Source of the DNA: Clostridia bacterium
GTDB taxonomy: Bacteria; Bacillota; Clostridia; Oscillospirales; Acutalibacteraceae
NCBI GenBank assembly: GCA_017410605.1
Contig: JAFQQN010000006.1
Location: forward strand, 1-64,000
Direction of reading: 5' to 3'
Length of the DNA stretch: 64,000 nucleotides
This document shows positions 52,881 to 61,591 of this stretch, piece after piece; the stretch's first letter is position 1; the number at the start of each line of letters is the position of its first letter. Under the pieces are notes generated by a model. It made no database searches, had not been told where the DNA came from, and saw only the letters and a list, made by a program, of their open reading frames with translations. The translations under genes and the position numbers were made by a program.

Positions 52881-52927
52881 TTTGCAAGTTGCACCGAAAA
52901 AGATATCGGATTTTTTTGACGCTTGCA

Positions 52928-53665
52928 TTATAACTTTTTTCTACAACCGTCAATCTGTATGTTCTGACCCGAAATATAATTTGCTTCGTCACTTGCTAAA
53001 AATAGAATCAGGTTTGCGTTTTCTCGGTCGGTTCCGGTACGGCCCATATAACTCAAATCAGATGGCTTGAAGAAGTCCATATCCTCGTTTTGAGAAGGGC
53101 TTACACTTCCCGGCGAAACACTGTTGATCAAAATGCCCTTTTCAGCCACCTCTTTGGCTAAGGCTGTGGTCATTGTAATAATAGCGCCTTTTGTTGCCGA
53201 ATAATGCACCATATTTGCATTTCCGTAAACACCCGCAACAGATGCCACATTAATAATTCTGCCGTAACCATTTTCCAACATATTGCCGATTACTGCTCTG
53301 GTACAGTAATACACGCCCATAACATTTACATCCATATATCGTTTCCACAAATCAGAAGACGACTCTGCAAAAGAGGAGCGATCGCGCCAAAGGGCTGCAT
53401 TATTCACCAGAATATCAACCTTACCAAAGCATTTAATTGCATCTGACACCACTTCATTTACCCGTTCTTCGTTGCTAACATCGCATTCATAGGTCAAGAC
53501 TCTGTTGCCAAACTTTTTTGCTTCTTCACCGACATTCTGAAGCAGTTCGGTATTAATATCCAGTAAAACCAAATCAGCCCCCTGCTCGGCAAGGCAAAGA
53601 GCCACAGCCCTGCCTATTCCCACGGAAGCACCTGTTATCATTGCAACTTTTCCTTGAAATTTCAT
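52928..53665 (-). CDS. SDR-family oxidoreductase
   Basis: A 245-residue classical short-chain dehydrogenase. It has the NAD(P) site TGASVGIGRA, NNAALW, the catalytic Ser in INVASVAG, the YSATKGA Tyr/Lys pair, and C-terminal ASDEANYISGQNIQIDGC. An Asp after the second strand (LLDINTE) favours NAD over NADP. Substrate unknown: FabG-like ketoacyl or sugar alcohol. Divergent from the AraC regulator. Confidence 0.93.
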   Translation of the reverse strand: MKFQGKVAMITGASVGIGRAVALCLAEQGADLVLLDINTELLQNVGEEAKKFGNRVLTYECDVSNEERVNEVVSDAIKCFGKVDILVNNAALWRDRSSFAESSSDLWKRYMDVNVMGVYYCTRAVIGNMLENGYGRIINVASVAGVYGNANMVHYSATKGAIITMTTALAKEVAEKGILINSVSPGSVSPSQNEDMDFFKPSDLSYMGRTGTDRENANLILFLASDEANYISGQNIQIDGCRKKL

Positions 53666-53832
53666 AATATTCCTCCTTTTGATTCAATATAGCATTTAGC
53701 GTTTTTTAATTCAATGTCTATAACGGTATATGATTTGATATTTTCGAAACAAAAATACAGATTTATTGTGATAATTCGCAAATTTACTTGATTATTATGA
53801 AATTAAATGATAAAATAAAAAGGGTGATGATA

Positions 53833-54588
53833 ATGAATAGCAAGAGTATAAGAATCGAAAAATTCAAAAGTATTGCCTATGCGAAAGATAAAAAAGGGCG
53901 TATTTTATCCATTAATTCAAGATATGCAAGTTGCTTTATCATCACATTGAAAGGACAAATAAAATTCACATTTAATGACAAAACCATTATAACAAACTGC
54001 AATCAAGGCGTTTTCATTCCGGAAGGAACAGCTTACACAAACGAATGTCTTGAGAGTGCCGAAAGTATCACTGTCAATTTTTACATTTCAGATTCACCGG
54101 CATCGCCGTGTATCCTTAATAGTATCAACGAAAAATTAGCCATGAGCTTTTATCGGGAGATTTCCCAAAAAGCCTATGAAAACACCGAAAGTGCACAATA
54201 CTATTTGCTTTCCAAACTGTACCACCTTGCCTTTTTACTTTTCAAGACAGAGTCTTTCAAAAATGCAAAACAAACACTTGCAGAAAAAGCACTTGCCTAT
54301 ATGCAAAGCGAATTTGCAAGGGCTGATTTGCAAATTGACGAGGTTGCTGCCTTTTGTAATGTAAGTGCGGTTTATCTCCGGAAAGTAGTAAAAGAGGTTT
54401 ATCAAAAAACACCGTTTCTCCTCTTGACCGAACTGCGAATGAAAAAGGCATGTGAAATGCTTTTGGAAAAAAGACCCATTAAAGAAATTGCATCGTCGGT
54501 AGGGTATTCCGATATTTATCAGTTCAGCCGTGCCTATAAGCGCTATTTCGGCTATTCCCCAACAACAGAAGATAGAAAAGGAGCATAA
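53833..54588 (+). CDS. AraC-family transcriptional regulator
   Basis: A 251-residue regulator with N-terminal cupin-type sensor (FIITLKGQIKFTFNDKTI, GVFIPEGTAY) and C-terminal double HTH (LQIDEVAAFCNVSAVYLRKVV, IKEIASSVGYSDIYQFSRAYK). I chose ATG at 53833, behind AGGGTGATG. It probably controls the divergent SDR gene and the esterase gene that starts three bases after its stop. Confidence 0.93.
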   Translation: MNSKSIRIEKFKSIAYAKDKKGRILSINSRYASCFIITLKGQIKFTFNDKTIITNCNQGVFIPEGTAYTNECLESAESITVNFYISDSPASPCILNSINEKLAMSFYREISQKAYENTESAQYYLLSKLYHLAFLLFKTESFKNAKQTLAEKALAYMQSEFARADLQIDEVAAFCNVSAVYLRKVVKEVYQKTPFLLLTELRMKKACEMLLEKRPIKEIASSVGYSDIYQFSRAYKRYFGYSPTTEDRKGA

Positions 54589-54591
54589 AAC

Positions 54592-55284
54592 ATGGAAGAA
54601 AAAACTTTTGAGGAACTTAAATATCTGATCTCTTATCCGGAAGGATTTCAAAAGGATAAGAAATATCCTTTGGTTATCTTTTTACACGGTGCCGGATTTC
54701 GTGACGAAACAACAGATCGCCTGCAAAAAAACGCCTGTGTTACAAACTTTTTGAAGAGGCAGGATGCAAGAGGCTATGTTTTCCTTGCCCCGCTTTGTAA
54801 AAGCGGGAACTGGTATGAATGGATGTCTGTGCTGGTTAGTTTGGTAAAAACCTACCGTGAAATGTCTTATATCGACGAAACCCGTGTTCATCTGACAGGC
54901 AATAGTATGGGCGGCTACGGTACCTGGGCGCTTGCAACGTTGCACCCCAATTGGTTTGCCTCGGCAATGCCAATTAGCGGCGGCGGCATCGGCGCTTTTG
55001 CAATGAATCTGATAAATCTTCCCGTTCGCGCCTTTCATGGGCTTCGAGATAAAACGGTAGATCCTATAGAAAGTCTGCAGATGGTGAAGGCTGTGAATAT
55101 GTATGGCGGTCACGCCGAGCTGATTCTCTTTCCGGAGCTTGAGCATAATTGCTGGGATGAGGTCTATTCCGACGAAAAAAACTACGATTGGCTTCTCTCT
55201 TTCACCGCCAATCCGGACCAATCTCTGGTAGAGGATCTTTCCACCACCTATTACGGCAATAAAAAAATATCTAACAATTGTTAA
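54592..55284 (+). CDS. Alpha/beta-hydrolase esterase
   Basis: A 230-residue intracellular hydrolase: oxyanion strand VIFLHGAGFRD, nucleophile elbow LTGNSMGGYGTW, acid AFHGLRDKTVDP, and catalytic His in FPELEHNCWDE. It resembles phospholipase/carboxylesterase and esterases from polysaccharide loci. It lies directly after the AraC gene and likely removes acyl or acetyl groups from the same sugar that the SDR enzyme works on. Confidence 0.88.
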   Translation: MEEKTFEELKYLISYPEGFQKDKKYPLVIFLHGAGFRDETTDRLQKNACVTNFLKRQDARGYVFLAPLCKSGNWYEWMSVLVSLVKTYREMSYIDETRVHLTGNSMGGYGTWALATLHPNWFASAMPISGGGIGAFAMNLINLPVRAFHGLRDKTVDPIESLQMVKAVNMYGGHAELILFPELEHNCWDEVYSDEKNYDWLLSFTANPDQSLVEDLSTTYYGNKKISNNC

Positions 55285-55386
55285 AAAGAAAACGGGACAG
55301 GTATTTAGTTCAAGTTTTTCCTAATGGTCGTTTTGGGGAAATGATATCTTTTGAATAGCACCTTGAAAAATGGTACGAAAAACCCA

Positions 55387-55575
55387 GAAACCGCCCAGGT
55401 TTCGGGACGACTTGAACCAATTATCGCGCGGCTTTGCCGCTTGCCCTCTTGCGGTGCCCAAAGTTCATTACGGCTTGGGGCGCCTATGAACTTTGACCGC
55501 GGCGCTTCGTTTTGCTCGCTGTATCACCCGCAGGGTGCGCTCGCGACGTCACTGGGCGAGCACCGCTCGTCGGCC
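55387..55575. repeat. GC-rich nested hairpin cluster
   Basis: In the 372-bp gap before tRNA-fMet, base use becomes far more GC-rich than nearby DNA. Visible pairs include GAAACC/GGTTTC, GCGGC/GCCGC, AAAGTTCAT/ATGAACTTT and TGCTCG/CGAGCA around CACCC/GGGTG. No gene is supported here. Confidence 0.65.
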
Positions 55576-55651
55576 TCATAACCCGAAACCGCAAACTCGA
55601 AATCAATCTCTGTAATAAAAAACGAAACACCCGCCATAAAGGCGAGTGTTT
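55576..55651 (-). repeat. Terminator-bearing repeat, copy 2 (tRNA-fMet terminator)
   Basis: Related to 52801-52880. The reverse strand has GAAACACTCGCC / GGCGGGTGTTTC followed by GTTTTTTATT, directly after the tRNA CCA end, so it is the tRNA terminator. Confidence 0.85.
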
Positions 55652-55656
55652 CATTT

Positions 55657-55732
<76 letters not shown>

Positions 55733-55740
55733 ATATTAAG

Positions 55741-55792
55741 TTTCACCTCAAAGGTGTAAAGTTATTATACACCCTTGAGGTGAAAAAAGCAA
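55741..55792 (-). promoter_or_regulatory. tRNA-fMet promoter inside an 18-bp inverted repeat
   Basis: Minus strand TTGCTT, 17-bp spacer, TATAAT (55764-55792). Arms TTTCACCTCAAAGGTGTA and TACACCCTTGAGGTGAAA (55741-55785) match at 17 of 18 bases; the -10 box lies in the loop. Confidence 0.65.
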
Positions 55793-55884
55793 CCCCTTTT
55801 TTAATATTTTTTAAAAAACTTTTCGCATTCTTCGACAAAAAATTAAAAGAAAAGAACAACGGGCTTTATTTTGTCAGTTGCAAG

Positions 55885-57222
55885 TTAAAGTGCGGCTAAA
55901 ACCTTTGAGGCAACCGACAGGGCGGTTCCGCTACCGGCACCCGAGTTTTCTACCACAACTATAAAGGCGTAAGGTTTATCTTCGCTATCTATAAACCCTA
56001 CAAAGAGGGAGTGTGGTGTGGCATTTTTTCCAATTTCGGCAGTTCCGGTTTTTCCGCAGACCTCTAAACCGGGAAAACGGTAGTCGCCGTAGTTTTCTTT
56101 AACATTGCTTCGCATCATTGTTTTAAGCTTTTGGGCATTTTCCTCGCTCATCAACGTGGTTTTAGATTTTGATGAGCTTTTAAGTGTAACACCTTTAGGT
56201 GAGGTTATTTTATTTATAACAAAGGGGGAAATACCCTCACCGCCGTTGGCGATAGCACCTACAAAGGAAAGGTATTGATAAGGGTTTACAAGGTCGTTTT
56301 GCTGACCTATTCCCGACCAGCCAAAGTCAATATCATTGGCCTCGGACACATTATATTTACTCTGAGCGCACTCTATACCGTCCATTTTAAGGGTTTTGTT
56401 AAAGCCAACCTTTTCGGCGGTTTTGGTTAGCGTACTGCGGCCAAGAGTCAGCGCTGTCTGGGCAAAAAAGGCGTTACAGGAATGAACCAAAGCTTTTTCA
56501 ATTTTAATATCGCCGTGCATACCCATACAGGTTAGCTTTTCGCCCATAATATCGACACCGTAGTTACAGCTGAAGCAAAGCTCTTCGGCCTTAGTGTTTT
56601 CCAAAGCCGAAAGGGTGGTCACAAGCTTAAAAATAGAGCCGGGAGCATAAACGCCCGAAAGAAAGCGGTTAACATAAACACCATCGCCCCTTGGGGCGGT
56701 TACCTCGATAGGGTCGAAGGTGGGTGTGTTTGCAATGCACACAATTTCTCCGGTTTTGTAGTTATAAATTCCCACCGTACCTGAGCGGCTTCCTAAAGCT
56801 TTAGTGGCCGAAACACAAAGACTGCTGTCAAGGGTGAGGGCAATATTATTTCCCTTTCCGCTAATATTGAAAACACCGTTTACAAGGTCGTACCCTGCAA
56901 GGGTGGAAAGGTAAGCTGATTGCATTCCTGTAGAGACAAAGCCCTTAAGGTCGCCCACTGTGTGAACGGTAGCCTTTCTTATATCGACATTTGAGTTATA
57001 TTTTCTCGTTTCGTTTTCGGTATAGGCCAAAAATGTTCCCTTACTGTCGGTTATTTCCCCTGCCTTTACCAAAAGACCTTGGTCAAAAATGTGCTTATTG
57101 GTGGGGTAGGTGGCCCAATCCTCATAATAAAGGGCTATTCGGGCAGAGTGAAGTAATATTCCGGCCAAAAACAAGACCACAACCGAAATTATTATTAAGC
57201 TACGGTGTTTGAGCCACTTCAT
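55885..57222 (-). CDS. Class B penicillin-binding protein (transpeptidase)
   Basis: A 445-residue membrane-anchored enzyme. One N-terminal span (LIIISVVVLFLAGILL) is followed by a short pedestal region. The transpeptidase domain has the nucleophile in SIFK (GSIFKLVTTL), the SCN motif (VHSCNAFFAQ) and the KTG motif (CGKTGTAE). It crosslinks peptidoglycan. The gene overlaps the FHA-FtsW gene by 4 bases, a usual SEDS/class B PBP pair that builds glycan strands together. Confidence 0.92.
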   Translation of the reverse strand: MKWLKHRSLIIISVVVLFLAGILLHSARIALYYEDWATYPTNKHIFDQGLLVKAGEITDSKGTFLAYTENETRKYNSNVDIRKATVHTVGDLKGFVSTGMQSAYLSTLAGYDLVNGVFNISGKGNNIALTLDSSLCVSATKALGSRSGTVGIYNYKTGEIVCIANTPTFDPIEVTAPRGDGVYVNRFLSGVYAPGSIFKLVTTLSALENTKAEELCFSCNYGVDIMGEKLTCMGMHGDIKIEKALVHSCNAFFAQTALTLGRSTLTKTAEKVGFNKTLKMDGIECAQSKYNVSEANDIDFGWSGIGQQNDLVNPYQYLSFVGAIANGGEGISPFVINKITSPKGVTLKSSSKSKTTLMSEENAQKLKTMMRSNVKENYGDYRFPGLEVCGKTGTAEIGKNATPHSLFVGFIDSEDKPYAFIVVVENSGAGSGTALSVASKVLAAL

Positions 57223-58856
57223 TCCTCATACCTCCAGGGGCTTATTTCTTTTTTGTGTATTTCAGCCGCCTTGAAAAGGGAGAGCATAAGCCAAGCAGAA
57301 ATAATGCTTGTGCCACCTCGGCTTACAAAAATAAGGGTAACACCCGTAAGGGGCAATAAGTCTAAAGAACCAAAAATGTTAAGCCCCGCCTGAAAGATTA
57401 TCATTACCGCAGAGGACAAAACTGCTATAGAATAAAAGGCTGAGTCGGCATTTTTTGCAAGGCGGTATGCATACATTCCCAGAGCCGCAAAGCAAAGGGC
57501 AAGTGTAATTGCAATTATTGCGCCCCATTCTTCACTTACAATGCCAAAGACAAGGTCGCTGTCTGAGGCCGAAACAGGGGCAAGGTGCCCGTTACCGCCG
57601 CCAACACCCAAAAGCCCGCCACTGGCAGAGGCTATCATAGTTCTGGTTTGCTGATAGCCGGTAGAATCGGCAAAATCCCACGCGTGAAGCCAAACGCTGA
57701 ATCTTCTTGTAACGTGGGGGAAGAATAAAAGCAATGACATCCCACCTAAAGCGGCCGCACCTGTTATTGCTGTAATAATTCCGGGGTGCATAAGCCTTAA
57801 GGAAAGCACCATAAGCATTCCTACAAAGAAAATGGCAACTGCACCAAAGTCATACATAATTGCCAAGGCACCAAGGCACAAAACAGAAAACACAAAAAAT
57901 TCCCATTTAAGTTTTGGGCGGCAAATAATACTATAAAGGCTAGAGGCACCGCACACAACAAAGGCAACCTTACAAAGCTCAGAGGGTTGAAAAGAAAAGC
58001 CTGAAATTGTCAGCCAGTTTTGTGCGCCCCCTAAAATGCTTCCAAAAAAGGCGGTGTAGTAAAGTAGGGCGAGAGTAACTGCCATAAAAACATAACGGCA
58101 TTTTTCTAAAAATTCGGGGTACCTTAAAACGAAGGTAAATATAAGGTATAAAAGTAGGCCGACAAGGTGACATGCGGTTTGTTTTATAAGCTGGTCGGGG
58201 TAAACACAACAGTTTACTGCAAGACCAAAGGTTATAAGAAAAAGCGCCGGAAGTTCAAAAATAAAAGCAAACCTTTTAATTAGTCGTCCTATTATGTAAT
58301 ACAGCCATTCTCCGGCAATAAGCAGGGCAAAGGCTACTGCAACAAATAGGTGGGCTTCTTTTCCAAAGCGAAGCAAAATTTGGCATAACACCAAAAGCTG
58401 AATTACCGTAAGAATTAAAAGGCAGAGCCATGCGCCGGGAATTTTAAAGGTATGTTTACTGTCAACCGCCCTTTTAAAGGTAAGTTCCTGTTTAGAGATA
58501 GTAATTTTATCGCCGTAATCTAAGGGTGCCGGTTGTGAAAGGGTTTGAAGGTTTATTTGAACCTTGCCTTCTACAGGGGCCAAGTGCCAACGCCCACCTT
58601 TAACAAATAAAAGGGCGTGCTTGGTTTTAACGCTTTTAAGGGGAATTAAAATATCTGCCCTTTTGCCCCTGCCTATAATATTTTCCTTGCCTGTTATGGG
58701 AATATTAACACCATCTGAGGTGGTGAGCCCGGCAAGAATTTTCAAAGGCTCTTTACAGTCTCTATAATATTTTATCCAACAAAAGACAAGCATAACCGAA
58801 AGCAAAGGAATAAGCCATCTTGATATGGCCAGATAATAAATATATAAGCCTTCCAA
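57219..58856 (-). CDS. FHA domain fused to FtsW/RodA/SpoVE glycosyltransferase
   Basis: A 545-residue membrane protein. An N-terminal span precedes an FHA domain (about 45-130: ENIIGRGKRADILIPLKSVKTKHALL), which binds phosphothreonine. Ten spans of the SEDS type follow: GGAQNWLTISGFSFQPSELCKVAFV, and the C-terminal QAGLNIFGSLDLLPLTGVTLIFVSRGGTS. SEDS proteins polymerise lipid II. The FHA part suggests control by a Ser/Thr kinase such as PrkC. It is coupled with the class B PBP. Confidence 0.92.
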   Translation of the reverse strand: MEGLYIYYLAISRWLIPLLSVMLVFCWIKYYRDCKEPLKILAGLTTSDGVNIPITGKENIIGRGKRADILIPLKSVKTKHALLFVKGGRWHLAPVEGKVQINLQTLSQPAPLDYGDKITISKQELTFKRAVDSKHTFKIPGAWLCLLILTVIQLLVLCQILLRFGKEAHLFVAVAFALLIAGEWLYYIIGRLIKRFAFIFELPALFLITFGLAVNCCVYPDQLIKQTACHLVGLLLYLIFTFVLRYPEFLEKCRYVFMAVTLALLYYTAFFGSILGGAQNWLTISGFSFQPSELCKVAFVVCGASSLYSIICRPKLKWEFFVFSVLCLGALAIMYDFGAVAIFFVGMLMVLSLRLMHPGIITAITGAAALGGMSLLLFFPHVTRRFSVWLHAWDFADSTGYQQTRTMIASASGGLLGVGGGNGHLAPVSASDSDLVFGIVSEEWGAIIAITLALCFAALGMYAYRLAKNADSAFYSIAVLSSAVMIIFQAGLNIFGSLDLLPLTGVTLIFVSRGGTSIISAWLMLSLFKAAEIHKKEISPWRYEE

Positions 58857-58886
58857 GGGCTCACCTCCTTTAAAAATTAATGCAGA

Positions 58887-59777
58887 CTATCTTTCTAAAA
58901 CGACAAAAACAAGCTCGGGTGGATTAAAAAGCCTGAAACCCTCTGTACCGTTGCCCAGCCCTCGGCTAACAATAAGGGTTTTGTTTTGCTTTTCAAAAAG
59001 TCCGCCGTCATATTCGGGGAAAAAGGTTTTTTCAGGGGAATATACACCGCCCTTAAAGGGAATACGTATCATTCCGCCGTGGGTGTGGCCTGAAAGAGTA
59101 AGGTCGGCACCCCATTTTGCATAAGTTTCAAAATAAAGTGGGTTATGGGTAAGCAAAAGGTTGAAATTTTCATTGTTAGGTTTACCTAAAATTTCTTCCA
59201 TAGCGTCGGTACCAAAATAATAGTTTTGCTCAGTATGGGTGGCATCTTCCGAACGGTCGGTGTAATATCTTAAATTAAACCACATACCGTAAAGGTTTAT
59301 TTTTTCGCCATTCTTTTCAAGGGTTACCATTTTATTGTTAAGGGTTTTCACCCCAAGGCTTTCTACCGACTGGTAAAACAGCTCTGTCCTTTCTTCCCCT
59401 AAAGCTTGTTCGTGGTTGCCTACAATAAAATATGTGTCATAACTTTCGGCTAGTTTTTCAGCAAGGCTGAAAAACACCGAATAATCTGTATCACTGGTGC
59501 TTACCATATCGCCCCCTAACAGAACAAGGTCGGGAGCGGCTTCTTCAAGTTTTTTGATAAGAGTGTTATTATCTTTGCCGAATGAGGCGTTATGCAGGTC
59601 GGTTATAAGTGCAATTTTATAGCCTTTAAAGGAATTTGGAAGTTTAGGGCTTTTAACGGTATAGTTTTTAACGCTTAAAAAGTGGTTGCTGTAAATAAAA
59701 ACAAGGGCGGCCGCAAGGGTAAAAGCAATAAAAACCTTCAAAAGTTTTTTGGTACGTTTAATTTCGGCCACCCCCAA
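58887..59777 (-). CDS. Membrane-anchored metallophosphoesterase (YkuE-like)
   Basis: A 296-residue protein with one N-terminal span and an outer calcineurin-like domain: ITDLHNASFG, LVLLGGDMVS, FIVGNHEQALG, and LSGHTHGGMIRIP give all five metal-binding blocks. It may act on UDP-sugar lipids or phospholipids. The start is uncertain (TTG 59777 or GTG 59771), three bases after prfC. Next in order is the FHA-FtsW gene. Confidence 0.87.
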   Translation of the reverse strand: MGVAEIKRTKKLLKVFIAFTLAAALVFIYSNHFLSVKNYTVKSPKLPNSFKGYKIALITDLHNASFGKDNNTLIKKLEEAAPDLVLLGGDMVSTSDTDYSVFFSLAEKLAESYDTYFIVGNHEQALGEERTELFYQSVESLGVKTLNNKMVTLEKNGEKINLYGMWFNLRYYTDRSEDATHTEQNYYFGTDAMEEILGKPNNENFNLLLTHNPLYFETYAKWGADLTLSGHTHGGMIRIPFKGGVYSPEKTFFPEYDGGLFEKQNKTLIVSRGLGNGTEGFRLFNPPELVFVVLER

Positions 59778-59780
59778 AAA

Positions 59781-61373
59781 TTATTCTTTACTAAATTCCT
59801 CAAGCTCTAGCCCTTCATTTTTTTCCAAGGCCCAGCGAATGTTCCACTCGCTTGTGAAAATAAGAAGGTCGTTTTCCCTTACATCCTTTACCCATTTGGT
59901 GTCGGAAGTTAGGTTAAGGCTTTTAATATCAATTTCTTTATTTTTTATCCAACGAATATGCTGATAAGAAAGGGGTCTTCGGCGAATATCAACGTTGTAT
60001 TCGTTTTTAAGGCGATGCTCTAAAACCTCAAACTGAAGCACACCAACAACGCCAACAATAACCCTTTCCATACCGCTGTCGGGTTCGTGGAATATCTGAA
60101 TAGCACCCTCTTGGGCAATCTGTGTCATACCCTTTACAAATTGTTTTCTTTTAAGGGTATCTATTTGTTCAATTTCGGCAAAATGCTCGGGTGCAAAGGT
60201 GGGAATACCCTCAAACTCTATGCGCTTTTTATCGTCGCAAATTGTGTCGCCAATAGAAAAAATGCCCGGGTCAAAAACACCTATAATATCACCGGCATAG
60301 GCCTCTTCTATAATCTCTCTGTCCTGAGCCATCATTTGCTGGGGCTGAGAAAGCTTAAGCTTTTTTCCCCCTTGCAGATGGAAGTATTCTTTGCCCCTTT
60401 CAAATTTGCCTGAGCAAATTCGCATAAAGGCAATTCTATCTCTGTGTGCTTTGTTCATATTGGCCTGAATTTTAAAAACAAAGGCAGAAAAATGCTCATC
60501 AAAGGGGTCAATCTCAGTACCCTTTGCGGTGCGCTTTAAAGGGGAGGTTGTCATTTCTAAAAAGCTTTCAAGAAAAGGCTCAACACCGAAGTTTGTAAGG
60601 GCAGAGCCAAAGAAAACGGGGCTTAGCTTACCGCTTCTTACCTTTTCAATATCAAACTCAAAACTTGCTCCATCTAAAAGCTCAATCTGGTCTACAAGGT
60701 CCTTGCGCTGGTAGGGGCCTATAAGCTCGTCAAGCTTTTCGGTGTCGGTTATATCGCACTGAATGGCCTTAATTTTGTTTTGGCCTTTATGAAAATCGTT
60801 AAAGGTAAGTATTCTTCGTTTGTCGCGGTCAAAAACACCCTTAAAATCAACACCGCAGCCAATGGGCCAGTTAACAGGGTAGGTGCCAATGCCAAATTCG
60901 GTTTCAAGCTGGTCTAAAAGCTCAAATGGGTCTCTTGCCTCGCGGTCAAGCTTGTTGATGAATGTAAAAATAGGAATGTTGCGCATAGCACAAACCTTAA
61001 AAAGCTTTCTCGTCTGAGGCTCAATGCCCTTTGCGGCATCTATAACCATAACGGCGCTGTCGGCAGCCATAAGTGTACGGTAGGTATCTTCAGAGAAATC
61101 TTGGTGACCCGGGGTGTCAAGAATATTAATGCAAAAGCCGTTATATTCAAACTGCATAACCGAAGAGGTAATAGAAATACCACGCTGTTTTTCAAGCTCC
61201 ATCCAGTCAGAAACGGCGTGACGGGCTGTTGCCTTACCCTTAACGCTACCCGCAAGCTGAATGGCACCGCCGTAAAGCAAAAACTTTTCTGTTAGTGTAG
61301 TTTTACCGGCGTCGGGGTGGGATATAATAGCAAAGGTTCGGCGACGGTTAATTTCGTGTTTTAAATCTGCCAC
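59781..61373 (-). CDS. prfC: Peptide chain release factor 3
   Basis: A 530-residue GTPase that recycles RF1/RF2 from the ribosome. G motifs are ISHPDAGKTTLTEK, DTPGHQDFSEDTYR and NKLDREARDP. The family mark MELEKQRGISITSSVMQF is present. I chose GTG at 61373, preceded by AAAGGATG, because it gives the family length and the usual N-terminus ADLKHEINRRRTFAIISHP; longer upstream reading lacks support. First gene of the prfC-to-PBP operon. Confidence 0.96.
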   Translation of the reverse strand: MADLKHEINRRRTFAIISHPDAGKTTLTEKFLLYGGAIQLAGSVKGKATARHAVSDWMELEKQRGISITSSVMQFEYNGFCINILDTPGHQDFSEDTYRTLMAADSAVMVIDAAKGIEPQTRKLFKVCAMRNIPIFTFINKLDREARDPFELLDQLETEFGIGTYPVNWPIGCGVDFKGVFDRDKRRILTFNDFHKGQNKIKAIQCDITDTEKLDELIGPYQRKDLVDQIELLDGASFEFDIEKVRSGKLSPVFFGSALTNFGVEPFLESFLEMTTSPLKRTAKGTEIDPFDEHFSAFVFKIQANMNKAHRDRIAFMRICSGKFERGKEYFHLQGGKKLKLSQPQQMMAQDREIIEEAYAGDIIGVFDPGIFSIGDTICDDKKRIEFEGIPTFAPEHFAEIEQIDTLKRKQFVKGMTQIAQEGAIQIFHEPDSGMERVIVGVVGVLQFEVLEHRLKNEYNVDIRRRPLSYQHIRWIKNKEIDIKSLNLTSDTKWVKDVRENDLLIFTSEWNIRWALEKNEGLELEEFSKE

Positions 61374-61520
61374 AAACAATACATCCTTTATATAATTATC
61401 ATACCAAATAATTTTAACACAATTTTTCCTATTATTCAATAATAAAATACCTAAAACAGGTGGGCCAGAGGAAAAAGTAATGCCATTTAAAATTTTTTAT
61501 TAATTTAATGCGATAAACTG

Positions 61521-61549
61521 TTTACAAAAAAAAGATTTTGTGTTAAAAT
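61521..61549 (+). promoter_or_regulatory. Promoter of the minD-like gene
   Basis: TTTACA, 17-bp spacer, TAAAAT; the leader ends in AAGGAGGAG. Confidence 0.6.
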
Positions 61550-61591
61550 AAGTTGAATATTGAATGCTTTCAATAAGGAGGAGATAGGCTA

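Noticed and set aside
52694-52894. Short frames around the first terminator repeat
   Set aside because: They mirror the false frames at the second copy of the repeat; they reflect the repeat and not a protein.
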